Assembly: GCA_011773515.1 (NCBI GenBank)
Contig: WVXK01000057.1
Location: 15,586-62,569, forward strand
Reading direction: 5' to 3'
Length of the DNA stretch: 46,984 nt
From: Deltaproteobacteria bacterium
GTDB lineage: Bacteria > Desulfobacterota > Deferrimicrobia > J040
In this document: piece by piece, positions 9,507 through 16,442 of the stretch
Position numbering within the stretch: position 1 is the first letter of the stretch
Layout: each line of letters starts with the position of its first letter
The notes under the pieces: generated by a model
The model's database searches: none
Told to the model about the DNA's origin: nothing
What the model saw: only the letters and a program-made list of their open reading frames with translations
Program-made: the position numbers and the translations under genes

Positions 9507-9697
9507 GGAACTTCCTCCCCTTTACCTGTCACCTGCCCTCTCACGCCCCGTGTGGGCACGCTGTTTCGCGCTGATGGTGCTCCTGTCAATAGTATAAAGA
9601 GCCCGATCGACTCACCGGGATAGAAGGGTTCCTTCTTCCCTCCAAAAAAGGTTGGCAGTGCGGAAAAGCCAGTTTTTCTCTAAATATTTATACAATA

Positions 9698-9726
9698 AGT
9701 ATAAGAAAGCCCGGCTGAAAGATCAA
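9698..9726 (-). promoter_or_regulatory. Putative sigma-70 promoter for the treZ operon
   Basis: On the minus strand, TTGATC (9726-9721) and TATACT (9703-9698) are separated by exactly 17 bp. The -35 matches 4/6 and the -10 matches 5/6 of consensus. Transcription would start near 9690, leaving a leader of roughly 180 nt before treZ. The -10 is also part of a small TTATAC/GTATAA inverted repeat at 9688-9704 that could be an operator. Confidence 0.4.
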
Positions 9727-9796
9727 GAAAGCGCGCTGGTTCCGGTCGGATTGTCCCATTCGGAGATCCGCATTCCGAATTACCAATCCACGATGG

Positions 9797-9826
9797 AAAA
9801 AGCCACCAATCATTGGATTGGTGGCT
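9797..9826 (-). terminator. Intrinsic terminator for the secreted-protein gene at 9915-10424
   Basis: The arms AGCCACCAATC (9801-9811) and GATTGGTGGCT (9816-9826) form a perfect 11-bp stem with a 4-nt loop. On the minus strand the stem is followed directly by a run of five T, the arrangement of a Rho-independent terminator. It lies 89 bp downstream of the stop codon of the minus-strand gene at 9915. The remainder of 9507-9914 holds the treZ leader and promoter and no further gene that I can support. Confidence 0.65.
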
Positions 9827-9914
9827 CCATCCTATCCGAAGATCCGCCCGTTTCTCTCTTCAATGAATCACGTAAAAGAAATTGGAGAGCTCGGGGTCTG
9901 CTATGGTTTTTAAG

Positions 9915-10424
9915 CTACTTTTCCTTCGATTTCATTTTTTCGGCCAGTTTCCACGTTCCCGTTCCTCTCGCGCACGATTGGAACGTTCCTTTTACTATCG
10001 GTTTGGCCTTCGTGAGGGTTTTGCTCTTACCTCCGCCTGTGATGCCCTCGTACTTTCCAGTACCGCCTATATAGGTAAACGTGCTCTCATCGTTGATTTT
10101 GGTGTACTCATAGTCCCTGGTTCCCTCAGAATCCATGAATTTGCAATAACCGTTTGAGGTTTTTTCCCCACCCAGGATCTTGAGTACGCCGACACAATGC
10201 ATGGTTGCAGCGCCGGCAAAATCTTCTCCTTTATTGTCCCAACTGATGCCTTTCATATCGAAGCTGAAGGTTTTCACACCTTTCTCTAGAGAAACCGGCG
10301 TGAGTGTCGCAGACCCGCATGCGAACCTGTCGAATTGTACCTCTTCGGCTTTTACAATGTGCACAGCAAAAAACAAGACAAGAGAGAATGATACCAGGAC
10401 GAACAGAATGCATGATTTTCTCAT
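9915..10424 (-). CDS. Small secreted protein, allene-oxide-cyclase/dirigent-barrel-like
   Basis: This is a 169-aa exported protein. The start at 10424 (MRKSCILFVLVSFSLVLFF) gives a clear Sec signal peptide ending near IVKAEE and has a purine-rich GGGGGGGAGATC just upstream; an ATG at 10451 would add a charged leader and is less likely. The mature domain has short alternating beta segments and the motif FTYIGGTGKYEGITGGG. A glycine-rich GGTGKY turn like this is typical of small beta-barrel proteins of the AOC/dirigent-like superfamily often found as bacterial periplasmic proteins of unknown role. Cysteines occur at FACGSA, MHCVG, YCKF and QSCARG and could form disulphides. The gene stands alone with its own terminator in a locally AT-richer stretch. 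No function is claimed. Confidence 0.7.
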   Translation of the reverse strand: MRKSCILFVLVSFSLVLFFAVHIVKAEEVQFDRFACGSATLTPVSLEKGVKTFSFDMKGISWDNKGEDFAGAATMHCVGVLKILGGEKTSNGYCKFMDSEGTRDYEYTKINDESTFTYIGGTGKYEGITGGGKSKTLTKAKPIVKGTFQSCARGTGTWKLAEKMKSKEK

Positions 10425-10657
10425 GATCTCCCTCCCCCCCTTTGAACGCAAAAAGGTTCACGGCGAAAAAAAACTTCCCTCTCAACACCCCCTTTCCGTG
10501 GGTATTTCCCGACCCGTGCGTTTTGCGCAGGTGAGGTTCATGATGTGAATTGAAAGGGCCCGCTCCTGGGAAATAAGCGCAGACTCAGCCACTCGTTTTT
10601 CTACAAAAAAGTTTAAACGGGAGCCAATGGGGAACTATATCTTTCTGCGCGCCGATG

Positions 10658-10861
10658 TCATTCGTGAAGGATGAAGTTGACCCGCATGTCTACCCGGTAC
10701 TCTTTGATCTGTCCCTCTTTGACGACTACCTTCTGCTCTTCCACCCATGCCCCGGTGATTCCTTCGAGTGTCTTTGCTGCCCGGGCCAGGCCGGTCTTGA
10801 TCGCGTCATCGAAGCTTTTGGTTGATGATGAGGTGATCTCGACAATTTTTGCGACAGCCAT
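10658..10861 (-). CDS. Dodecin family flavin-binding protein
   Basis: This 67-aa protein matches dodecin, the small dodecameric protein that stores flavin (FMN, riboflavin or lumichrome) and protects against flavin-driven radicals. Family features are the N-terminal VAKIVEITSSSTKSFDDAI, followed by the amphipathic helix KTGLARAAKTLEGITGAWVEEQ with the conserved Trp (W39) that stacks on the isoalloxazine ring, and the C-terminal strand YRVDMRVNFILHE. The length is the family norm of about 65-75 aa. It is a single-gene unit on the minus strand. The RBS is an AAAGGAGAT immediately upstream (10869-10861 on the opposite strand), and there is a plausible sigma-70 promoter about 100 bp upstream. Confidence 0.93.
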   Translation of the reverse strand: MAVAKIVEITSSSTKSFDDAIKTGLARAAKTLEGITGAWVEEQKVVVKEGQIKEYRVDMRVNFILHE

Positions 10862-10956
10862 GGTAATCTCCTTTCTTTCTCGTTTCTCGTATCAAGAAGA
10901 TTAACTGCTGCAAAAATTCTGTGTCTGGGAATTGACTGCTAAAAGTCTTCACTTAG

Positions 10957-10986
10957 ATTATATGAGAATTCGGCAATACATTGCAA
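10957..10986 (-). promoter_or_regulatory. Putative sigma-70 promoter for the dodecin gene
   Basis: On the minus strand a consensus TATAAT (10962-10957) follows TTGCAA (10986-10981) with an 18-bp spacer. It points at the dodecin gene, leaving a leader of about 85-90 nt. The stretch 10862-11252 otherwise contains the divergent promoter of the DUF2318 operon and no supportable gene. Confidence 0.5.
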
Positions 10987-11198
10987 TTATTATATCGGGT
11001 TCGTTCGGTCACAATATTTGATCTTCAGGGATAGAAGCTCCCGGAAAGCGAATAACCATAACGTCGCAAATTACGCTGACCGGCAATGCTGATCCATGGT
11101 AAGATTAACACTGATTACTGATACGATGAGGTTCCCATAGAACATTCCGCTTGCAAGCCGTGTAACAAATAGCTTTACATAGCAGTAGAATTGTCTGG

Positions 11199-11227
11199 TT
11201 GACATTTTACAGGCTGTAAAATAAAAT
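11199..11227 (+). promoter_or_regulatory. Promoter with an embedded perfect palindromic operator
   Basis: TTGACA (11199-11204) and TAAAAT (11222-11227) are separated by 17 bp, a strong sigma-70 promoter. The spacer and adjoining bases form the perfect inverted repeat ATTTTACAGGCTGTAAAAT (11204-11222), with 9-bp arms around one G. A dimeric repressor bound there would cover the whole RNA polymerase footprint. It lies 25 bp upstream of the DUF2318-ABC operon. The regulator is unknown; the TACA/TGTA core recalls CopY/BlaI-type boxes but with 3-bp instead of 2-bp spacing. Confidence 0.8.
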
Positions 11228-11252
11228 ATCAGGAAAAACTTCGGGAGTTGAC

Positions 11253-11801
11253 ATGAGTGAAAACGGAACAGACATCGGGAAAGACAGACGCAAAGCCTTG
11301 GCCGAATCGGAAGCCGGGAGCCGCGGTGGGAAGAAGGGTATCTTTCTGGCCGTTCTCGTTGCAAGCCTTGTCATGGCGGGGGCAGGTTTTTACATGGCAA
11401 AGCCCAGGAAGCCCGCGACGGTGAGCAAGGAGAGCGCGGCTGCGGCGGGGGCAGAGGTGATATCGATCCCCCTGGCCGAGATAAGCGCTGCGGCGAAGTT
11501 CTACGAGGCCAAGGTGGGTGGAGTTTCCGTGCGCTTTTTCATCATGACCGGCAGCGATGGCGTGGTCAGGAGCGCTCTCGACGCCTGTGACACCTGCGCC
11601 CACACGTTGAAGGGCTACCGGCAGGAGGGGGACAACATGGTGTGCAACAACTGCGACCAGAAGTTTCCCTCGTCGAAGATCAACCTTGTCCGGGGAGGGT
11701 GCAACCCGATTCCCCTGGACAACACGCTGGATGGAGATCACCTGAAGATCAGGGTTGCGGATATACAGAGCGCAGTTCGCTATTTCAACTTCAGGAGATA
11801 G
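11253..11801 (+). CDS. DUF2318 (FtrD/Cj1660-like) membrane-anchored metal or Fe-S protein
   Basis: This 182-aa protein has one N-terminal membrane segment (about residues 29-48) and an extracytoplasmic DUF2318 domain. The Cys pattern is diagnostic: DACDTC (C112, C115), then GYRQEGDNMVCNNCDQKF (C131, C134) and a lone C150 in RGGCNP. Family members occur beside FtsX-type permeases and an ATPase in high-affinity iron uptake or periplasmic redox loci (for example the Campylobacter p19/Cj1660-1663 region), where they are thought to bind metal or an Fe-S cofactor. It is the first gene of a three-gene operon, behind the palindrome-containing promoter. The ATG is preceded by a CTTCGGGAG ribosome-binding site. 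The biochemical role is inferred from the family and its context. Confidence 0.85.
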   Translation: MSENGTDIGKDRRKALAESEAGSRGGKKGIFLAVLVASLVMAGAGFYMAKPRKPATVSKESAAAAGAEVISIPLAEISAAAKFYEAKVGGVSVRFFIMTGSDGVVRSALDACDTCAHTLKGYRQEGDNMVCNNCDQKFPSSKINLVRGGCNPIPLDNTLDGDHLKIRVADIQSAVRYFNFRR

Positions 11802-11808
11802 GGCCCTG

Positions 11809-12957
11809 ATGGGGATCGCCGGCATTTCACTGAAAAATCTCTTCAGGAGAAAGGTCAAGTCTTTCTTCGTCCTTTTCGTCGTCTTCATCATATCGGGGTC
11901 CATCGTGGCGTTCACCTCCGTCTCCACCTCCCTGGAAAAGGACATAGCCGACAAGCTCGACCGGTTCGGGGCAAATATCCTCGTGGTTCCCGAGGTCGAT
12001 GCGCTGACGATTCGATACGGCGACATGGTGCTCGGATCTACCAGCGTGTCGGGCGAATCGATCAGCTACGCCGACAGGGAGAAGATCCTGTCGATCCCCC
12101 TGAAGGAGAGAATAGCGTCGCTGCTCCCCGTCTACTATGCATCCGCAAAAACCGACGGAAGGGAGATCACCTTCATGGGGACCGATCTCATGGAGCTGGC
12201 AAAGATGAAGCCCTGGTGGTCTTTCCGACCCGATGAGGGGGGCGGGAAAGCGGTGTGGCTCGGCTCCGAAGTGTCTCGGATACTGGGAAAGAAAGCCGGG
12301 GACCGGGTGTCGGTACAGGGTGCCCCGGTAAACGTTGGCGGCGTGATTCCCCCGACGGGGGACAAAGAGGACTACATGATCGTCGCCGGAATCCGTGATC
12401 TCTGGAGGTGGAGCGGCACGGAGAACAGGGTCTCGGCGTTTGAGGTGAGCGCCCTCTGCAAGGACTGTCCCGTGGAGGATATCGTCTCACAGATATCCGG
12501 CGCCCTGCCGGGTGCCAGGGTGACATCGATCAGAAGGGTGGTCGAAACCAGGGAGAACACGGTGAATCAGCTCAAGAAGTTTGCCCTCGCGGTGGCGGTG
12601 ATCATCGCCATAATCGGCGCGATGGTCATATCGGTCTCCATTTCGGCGTCGGTTGCGGAGAGGACCAAGGAGATCGGGATCATGAGGGCGATAGGATTCA
12701 GGAGATCCTGGATCCTGAACATCGTGCTGCTGGAAGCGGGAATTTTGAGCTTTCTCGGTGCCCTTCTCGGGTCCCTCAGCGGGGTTTTCAGCGTCTACTT
12801 CATCGCCCCCGCCTTTGACCTGGAGAGAGTGGTCATTCCGCAAGTGGCGGTGATGATCGCCGTGGGCGCGGGGATACTCATGGGGCTGTCGGCATCCTTT
12901 CGGCCCGCGATCAAGGCCTCACGGCTCGACCCCGTCGAGGCGTTTCGGAACGAATAG
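11809..12957 (+). CDS. ABC transporter permease, MacB/FtsX type
   Basis: This 382-aa integral membrane protein has the MacB/FtsX layout: one N-terminal transmembrane helix (about 17-39, SFFVLFVVFIISGSIVAF), a large extracytoplasmic domain (about 40-260), and three C-terminal helices with the family signature ERTKEIGIMRAIGFRRSWI. The chosen start at 11809 begins MGIAGISLKNLFRRK and has an AGGAG just upstream; an upstream in-frame ATG at 11755 would overlap the preceding gene by 47 bp and is disfavoured. The extracytoplasmic domain carries a CKDCP motif, which is unusual for lipoprotein-type permeases and fits the metal/redox context. Only one permease gene is present, so it would work as a homodimer with the next gene's ATPase. 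Confidence 0.88.
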   Translation: MGIAGISLKNLFRRKVKSFFVLFVVFIISGSIVAFTSVSTSLEKDIADKLDRFGANILVVPEVDALTIRYGDMVLGSTSVSGESISYADREKILSIPLKERIASLLPVYYASAKTDGREITFMGTDLMELAKMKPWWSFRPDEGGGKAVWLGSEVSRILGKKAGDRVSVQGAPVNVGGVIPPTGDKEDYMIVAGIRDLWRWSGTENRVSAFEVSALCKDCPVEDIVSQISGALPGARVTSIRRVVETRENTVNQLKKFALAVAVIIAIIGAMVISVSISASVAERTKEIGIMRAIGFRRSWILNIVLLEAGILSFLGALLGSLSGVFSVYFIAPAFDLERVVIPQVAVMIAVGAGILMGLSASFRPAIKASRLDPVEAFRNE

Positions 12958-12965
12958 GAGAAACT

Positions 12966-13676
12966 ATGGAAAACCATTTGATATCTGCGGATAACGTTGG
13001 CCTCGTCCTGGGAAGCGGAGACGGCAGGGCAGAGATCCTCAAGGGTATCTCCCTGACCGTCGGAAAGGGGGAGTTCCTCTCCATCATGGGCCCCTCGGGT
13101 GCGGGAAAGAGCTCTCTCATGAACATTATAGGCGGTTTGCAGACCCCCACTTCGGGACGGGTCTTCGTGGATAATTTCGATATATACGCCCTGGATACCG
13201 AGAAGAGGGCCGATTTCAGGCGGTTGTACCTTGGATTCGTGTTTCAGTCGTTCCACCTCTTTCCCTACCTGACGGTGATGGAAAACATCATGCTTCCGAT
13301 GGTCAAGGATGACCTGTCCCGGAAGGACAAGGAGGAGATCGGCGTCTCCCTGCTCGGCAAGGTTGGCCTGTTGGGCAAGGAGCGAAGGTTTCCATCGCAG
13401 CTGTCAGGGGGGGAGGCACAGCGGGTGGCTGTCGCCCGGGCCCTGTTCAACAATCCGCTCATCATCCTCGCCGATGAACCCACGGGGAATCTCGATACGA
13501 AAAACGGGATGGCCATTCTCGATCTGTTCTCCCACGTAAACGAGGATGGCAAGACGATCATCATGATCACCCACTCCCGGGAATATGCCCAGCGGGCACA
13601 CAGGGTCGTGGAGATGTGTGACGGCTCGCTGGGGGGAAGCCTGCTCATCCCCGCCAACGCCTCACCCCTCGTCTGA
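12966..13676 (+). CDS. ABC transporter ATP-binding protein, LolD/MacB type
   Basis: This 236-aa ATPase has Walker A GPSGAGKSS (42-50), Q-loop VFQSFHLFPYLTV, signature LSGGEAQRVAVARAL and Walker B LIILADEPTGNLD. It belongs to the mechanotransmission (MacB/LolD/FtsE) branch of ABC ATPases, matching the FtsX-type permease immediately upstream (8-bp gap). The start is an ATG eight bases after the permease stop, with AGGAGAAACT between them. The operon therefore encodes DUF2318 protein, permease and ATPase. It most likely couples ATP hydrolysis to a conformational task on the outer face of the membrane, and is not a classical importer. The Campylobacter parallel points to iron acquisition; P19 and FTR1 homologues are absent here. 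Confidence 0.93.
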   Translation: MENHLISADNVGLVLGSGDGRAEILKGISLTVGKGEFLSIMGPSGAGKSSLMNIIGGLQTPTSGRVFVDNFDIYALDTEKRADFRRLYLGFVFQSFHLFPYLTVMENIMLPMVKDDLSRKDKEEIGVSLLGKVGLLGKERRFPSQLSGGEAQRVAVARALFNNPLIILADEPTGNLDTKNGMAILDLFSHVNEDGKTIIMITHSREYAQRAHRVVEMCDGSLGGSLLIPANASPLV

Positions 13677-13812
13677 CCATATTTTCCACCCACATAATAC
13701 CTTACGCGATATACCGGGTCCGCCCTGTCCCCCGCCGCCCCCTGTCGACGGGACGATTCTCAGGATAAAGCCACTCCTTTCCCCGCCTCCCAGGCAGTGC
13801 GCAAAAAAAACC

Positions 13813-13872
13813 TTGACAAACATTTTCAGAAATATTAGTATAGTCAGCAAATTCAGAATTATCAGTATAATT
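13813..13872 (+). promoter_or_regulatory. Promoter with a 21-bp direct repeat upstream of the abrB-type/arsM operon
   Basis: TTGACA at 13813-13818 has a -10-like TAGTAT at 13836-13841 (17-bp spacer). Two direct repeats follow the same pattern: TTCAGAAATATTAGTATAG from 13825 and TTCAGAATTATCAGTATAA from 13852, matching at 17 of 21 positions and starting 27 bp apart. One overlaps the -10 region and the other the presumed start site, as expected for repressor binding sites. The binding protein could be the AbrB-type regulator encoded next (autoregulation) or an ArsR-type protein encoded elsewhere. Confidence 0.5.
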
Positions 13873-13912
13873 GTCGGTCGTGAGCACTTCTCTTTGGTCG
13901 GGAGGTAATAAA

Positions 13913-14206
13913 ATGACGCGGAAAGAAAAATCGGATCCGGGGGTTTCTGCCTGTGCGCCGAGCTGCTGCAGGGTGGAGTCCCTCGTCACTGTCGACGAGC
14001 GCGGCCAGATGGTTCTTCCGAAGGAAATCCGGGACAAGGCCAACATCAAGCCGGGAGACAAGCTGGCGGTGATCAGCTGGGAGAAAAATGGGGAGATATC
14101 CTGCATATCCCTGATAAGAGCGGAGGAATTCGCCGGCATGGTAAGAGAGCTCCTCGGTCCGATGATGGGAGAGGTACTGGGCAACGAGACGGTGAAGAAT
14201 GAATAA
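13913..14206 (+). CDS. AbrB/MazE/SpoVT-type swapped-hairpin DNA-binding protein with Cys-Cys motif
   Basis: This 97-aa protein is a small transcription regulator. Residues 20-70 form the SpoVT/AbrB swapped-hairpin domain: [21 protein letters not shown], then [12 protein letters not shown]. The N terminus has C14, C18 and C19, and C64 sits in EISCISL, so a thiol metal or metalloid sensor is plausible. The start at 13913 follows a GGGAGGTAATAAA ribosome-binding site; a longer frame from 13871 lacks one. It overlaps or abuts arsM, and small Cys-containing AbrB-type proteins of this kind are commonly seen beside arsenite or mercury methylation genes (some are named HgcAB-associated). No hgcA or hgcB is in the window. 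A role as As(III)-responsive regulator of the operon is inference. Confidence 0.85.
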   Translation: MTRKEKSDPGVSACAPSCCRVESLVTVDERGQMVLPKEIRDKANIKPGDKLAVISWEKNGEISCISLIRAEEFAGMVRELLGPMMGEVLGNETVKNE

Positions 14207-14216
14207 GGAGGAAAAG

Positions 14217-15044
14217 ATGAGAGAAGAAGAGGTAAAAAAAATCATCAGGGAAAAGTACGGAAAAATAGCCAATCAGAGCAGCTCGTGCTGTGAACAGGTT
14301 TCCCGTTGTGGGTCGAGCGGGGATGCAGCCCGGGATATCGGGAAAGAGATCGGGTACTCCGAGGAAGAGCTCAATGCGGCCCCCGCGGGTGCAAACCTGG
14401 GTCTTGGATGCGGCAATCCCGTGGCGCTGGCCTCCCTTCGGGAAGGGGAGGTCGTACTCGACCTTGGCTCCGGTGCCGGATTCGATTCCTTTCTCGCCGC
14501 GAGTGCCGTCGGCCCCGCGGGGAAGGTCATCGGTGTGGATATGACCCGGGAGATGGTGGAGAAGGCCGCGGCAAATGCAAGGAGGGGTAATGTTGCAAAC
14601 GTCGAGTTTCGGGTCGGGGATATCGAGGATCTCCCCATTTCTGACTCATCGGTCGATGCGGTCATCTCGAACTGCGTCATCAACCTCGTGCCCGACAAGG
14701 GCAGGGTTTTCCGGGAGGCCTTCAGGGTTCTGAAACCGGGCGGCAGGCTCATGATCTCCGACATCGTTTTGCTCTCCCGGCTTCCCGATGCCGTGAGTGA
14801 GTCGATCGAAGCATATGTGGGCTGCATTTCCGGGGCCTTGTTGAAGGACGAATACCTGCACGCTATCAGGGGGGCGGGTTTTGTGCAGGTGGAAATAGTT
14901 CAAGAGCGCGCGTTTCCCGCTCAGTGGTCGTCAAACGATCCCATCGCGGAGGGGATCCTGGAAAGTTTGAAGGTGACGAAAGAGAGCCTGGCAGATGTTC
15001 TGGATTCGGTCCTCAGCATAAGCGTTTTCGGAGTCAAACCGTAA
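14217..15044 (+). CDS. arsM: Arsenite S-adenosylmethionine methyltransferase
   Basis: ArsM methylates As(III) stepwise to volatile or less retained methylarsenicals, using SAM and reduced thiols in the cytoplasm. The 275-aa protein has the SAM-binding motif [11 protein letters not shown] (81-90) and the conserved arsenic-binding cysteines C65 (LGLGCGNP), C153 (SNCVINL) and C203 (VGCISGAL), plus N-terminal C24, C25 and C31. The start at 14217 is chosen because AAGGAGGA lies 7-14 bases upstream; an in-frame ATG at 14199 overlaps the preceding gene and carries that ribosome-binding site inside its coding sequence. It is followed 13 bp later by an ECF sigma factor. Function is well supported by the full set of three active-site cysteines. 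Confidence 0.93.
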   Translation: MREEEVKKIIREKYGKIANQSSSCCEQVSRCGSSGDAARDIGKEIGYSEEELNAAPAGANLGLGCGNPVALASLREGEVVLDLGSGAGFDSFLAASAVGPAGKVIGVDMTREMVEKAAANARRGNVANVEFRVGDIEDLPISDSSVDAVISNCVINLVPDKGRVFREAFRVLKPGGRLMISDIVLLSRLPDAVSESIEAYVGCISGALLKDEYLHAIRGAGFVQVEIVQERAFPAQWSSNDPIAEGILESLKVTKESLADVLDSVLSISVFGVKP

Positions 15045-15057
15045 GGGGGGAGAGGCA

Positions 15058-15660
15058 GTGACGGAAAAAAATTTGGAGTTCGATGTCCTGTATGGCTTTT
15101 ATCAGCCAAAAATCACCCGCTATCTGGCAAAGCTGGTCAATGCCCGCGAGGCCGAGGACCTGACCCAGGAGGTCTTCGTGCGGGTCAGCAGGGGGTTTTC
15201 CGATTTCCGGGGGGAGTCGAAGCTCTCCACGTGGATTTACCGCATCGCCACGAACGTTGCCATGGACAGGCTGCGGAGCCCGGCGGAAAGGCAGGAGGCA
15301 TCGAAAAAATCGGTCTCGGAAGCAGGGAAAGCCTTCGAGGACAAAGATGTGTGGACAGGCGAGAAGAAGCCTTCCATCGACCGGCAGCTTATCCGCGAGG
15401 AGATGAGCGAGTGTGTGCACGAGTTCATTGACAGGCTTCCCGAGAATTACCGCGCCGTCGTTCTCCTGGCCGACGTGGAGGGTTTCAGGAACCAGGAGAT
15501 CGCCGAAATTCTGGGGATCAGCCTCGACACCGTCAAGATCAGGCTTCACCGCGGGCGGGAAAAGCTGAAAAAGGAGCTCGAGTCCGGCTGCAGCTTTGAC
15601 CGCGACGAGCAGAATGTCCTGGTGTGCGACAGAAAGAGCCCTGCCGACGAATCAAGCTGA
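15058..15660 (+). CDS. ECF-type RNA polymerase sigma factor
   Basis: This 200-aa sigma-70 family protein has region 2 at residues 10-85 (FYQPKITRYLAKLVNAREAEDLTQEVFVRV, STWIYRIATNVAMDRLR) and region 4 at about 125-180 (LPENYRAVVLLADVEGFRNQEIAEILGISLDTVKIRLHRGREKLKKEL). These are the two domains of an extracytoplasmic-function sigma factor. The start is a GTG at 15058 behind GGGGGGAGAGGCA. The C-terminal tail carries two cysteines (GCSFD, VLVCDRK), a possible metal-sensing feature. No anti-sigma factor with a recognisable ASD or zinc-anti-sigma motif follows. The next genes are a SHOCT membrane protein and a Met/Cys-rich protein that could be targets or modulators. The link to arsM is by position only. 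Confidence 0.93.
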   Translation: MTEKNLEFDVLYGFYQPKITRYLAKLVNAREAEDLTQEVFVRVSRGFSDFRGESKLSTWIYRIATNVAMDRLRSPAERQEASKKSVSEAGKAFEDKDVWTGEKKPSIDRQLIREEMSECVHEFIDRLPENYRAVVLLADVEGFRNQEIAEILGISLDTVKIRLHRGREKLKKELESGCSFDRDEQNVLVCDRKSPADESS

Positions 15661-15739
15661 TGTGATCACGAAAATCGAGAAAGGGTGTATCTCATTTCCT
15701 CCCGCGCCCGTCTATAAGGGCAAAAGGGAGGTGAGAGAG

Positions 15740-15991
15740 ATGAGCGGGTTAGAGGGTTTTCTGGAATCCTACTGGTGGATAATTCCCCTTGCGTTGATGC
15801 TTCTTTGCCTCCTCAGCGTGAGGCGGCGGGGCAGGGCGCTGTGCTGTTTCGGTTCCCACACGTTCAGCGGACACCACATTGGCCCTTCCGACTCGCCCGG
15901 GGAGATACTCGACAAGCGATATGCCCTCGGAGATATCGGCAGGGAGGAATACGAGGAGAAGAAACGGGATATCACGCAAAAAAGCGGGTAA
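15740..15991 (+). CDS. Small membrane protein with SHOCT domain
   Basis: This 83-aa protein has one transmembrane helix (about residues 10-27, YWWIIPLALMLLCLLSV), an RRRGR stop-transfer sequence, a short linker with adjacent Cys residues (ALCCFGSH), and a C-terminal SHOCT motif (PGEILDKRYALGDIGREEYEEKKRDI). SHOCT segments are short amphipathic oligomerisation motifs at the ends of otherwise diverse small proteins. The start at 15740 follows GGGAGGTGAGAG. It lies 79 bp downstream of the sigma factor gene on the same strand, so it is probably in the same operon or its target. The exact role is unknown. Confidence 0.8.
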   Translation: MSGLEGFLESYWWIIPLALMLLCLLSVRRRGRALCCFGSHTFSGHHIGPSDSPGEILDKRYALGDIGREEYEEKKRDITQKSG

Positions 15992-16065
15992 GTTCTGTCC
16001 ATTTCTGCGCTCCGCCGGCGCGCGGCATGGGGGGAAGGATACCCGGATAAGAGGAGAAAAAGGCG

Positions 16066-16392
16066 ATGTCCATGCAAAAGAAAATGTCGGAATACATGAA
16101 AGGCGGCATGAGCGAAGAGAAGATGAAGATGATGCTCGAGATGATGGAGCGGTTTTTTCCGCAGGCGCAGGCTGCGGGAGAGGCAAAAGAGAAGACCCCG
16201 GACGACAGGAAAGATCAGGAGGCGGGGTGCTGCCTCGACAGGGAGAAGGTGATGGACCTCTGTTCTCAGATGATGGGGCAGTTTTTTTCTAAAAGCCCGG
16301 AAACAGGCGGGGATGAGGAAAAAAGAGGGAGCGCTGAGAAACCAGAGGATTCGAGCTGCTGTCCCGGTACGGGCGACGCTTCCGATCGCTGA
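16066..16392 (+). CDS. Met- and Cys-rich small protein, unknown
   Basis: I do not recognise this 108-aa protein. It has 14 methionines, concentrated in two segments (MSMQKKMSEYMKGGMSEEKMKMMLEMMERFF and KVMDLCSQMMGQFF), and two Cys-Cys pairs (AGCCLDRE and SSCCPGTG) plus one single Cys. The two helical Met-rich segments are separated and followed by charged, low-complexity linkers. There is no signal peptide or membrane segment, so it should be cytoplasmic. Thiol and thioether ligands suggest binding of soft metals or metalloids (Cu(I), As(III), Hg(II)), which fits the arsM neighbourhood. The ATG at 16066 has an AGGAGAAAAAGGCG leader. Translation is supported by the ribosome-binding site and by position at the end of the arsM-sigma cluster; function is inference. 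Confidence 0.7.
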   Translation: MSMQKKMSEYMKGGMSEEKMKMMLEMMERFFPQAQAAGEAKEKTPDDRKDQEAGCCLDREKVMDLCSQMMGQFFSKSPETGGDEEKRGSAEKPEDSSCCPGTGDASDR

Positions 16393-16442
16393 GCATGGGA
16401 AAAGAGGGAGCGTTTCTGCCGAGATAAGGGGGTTCTCCCTGA

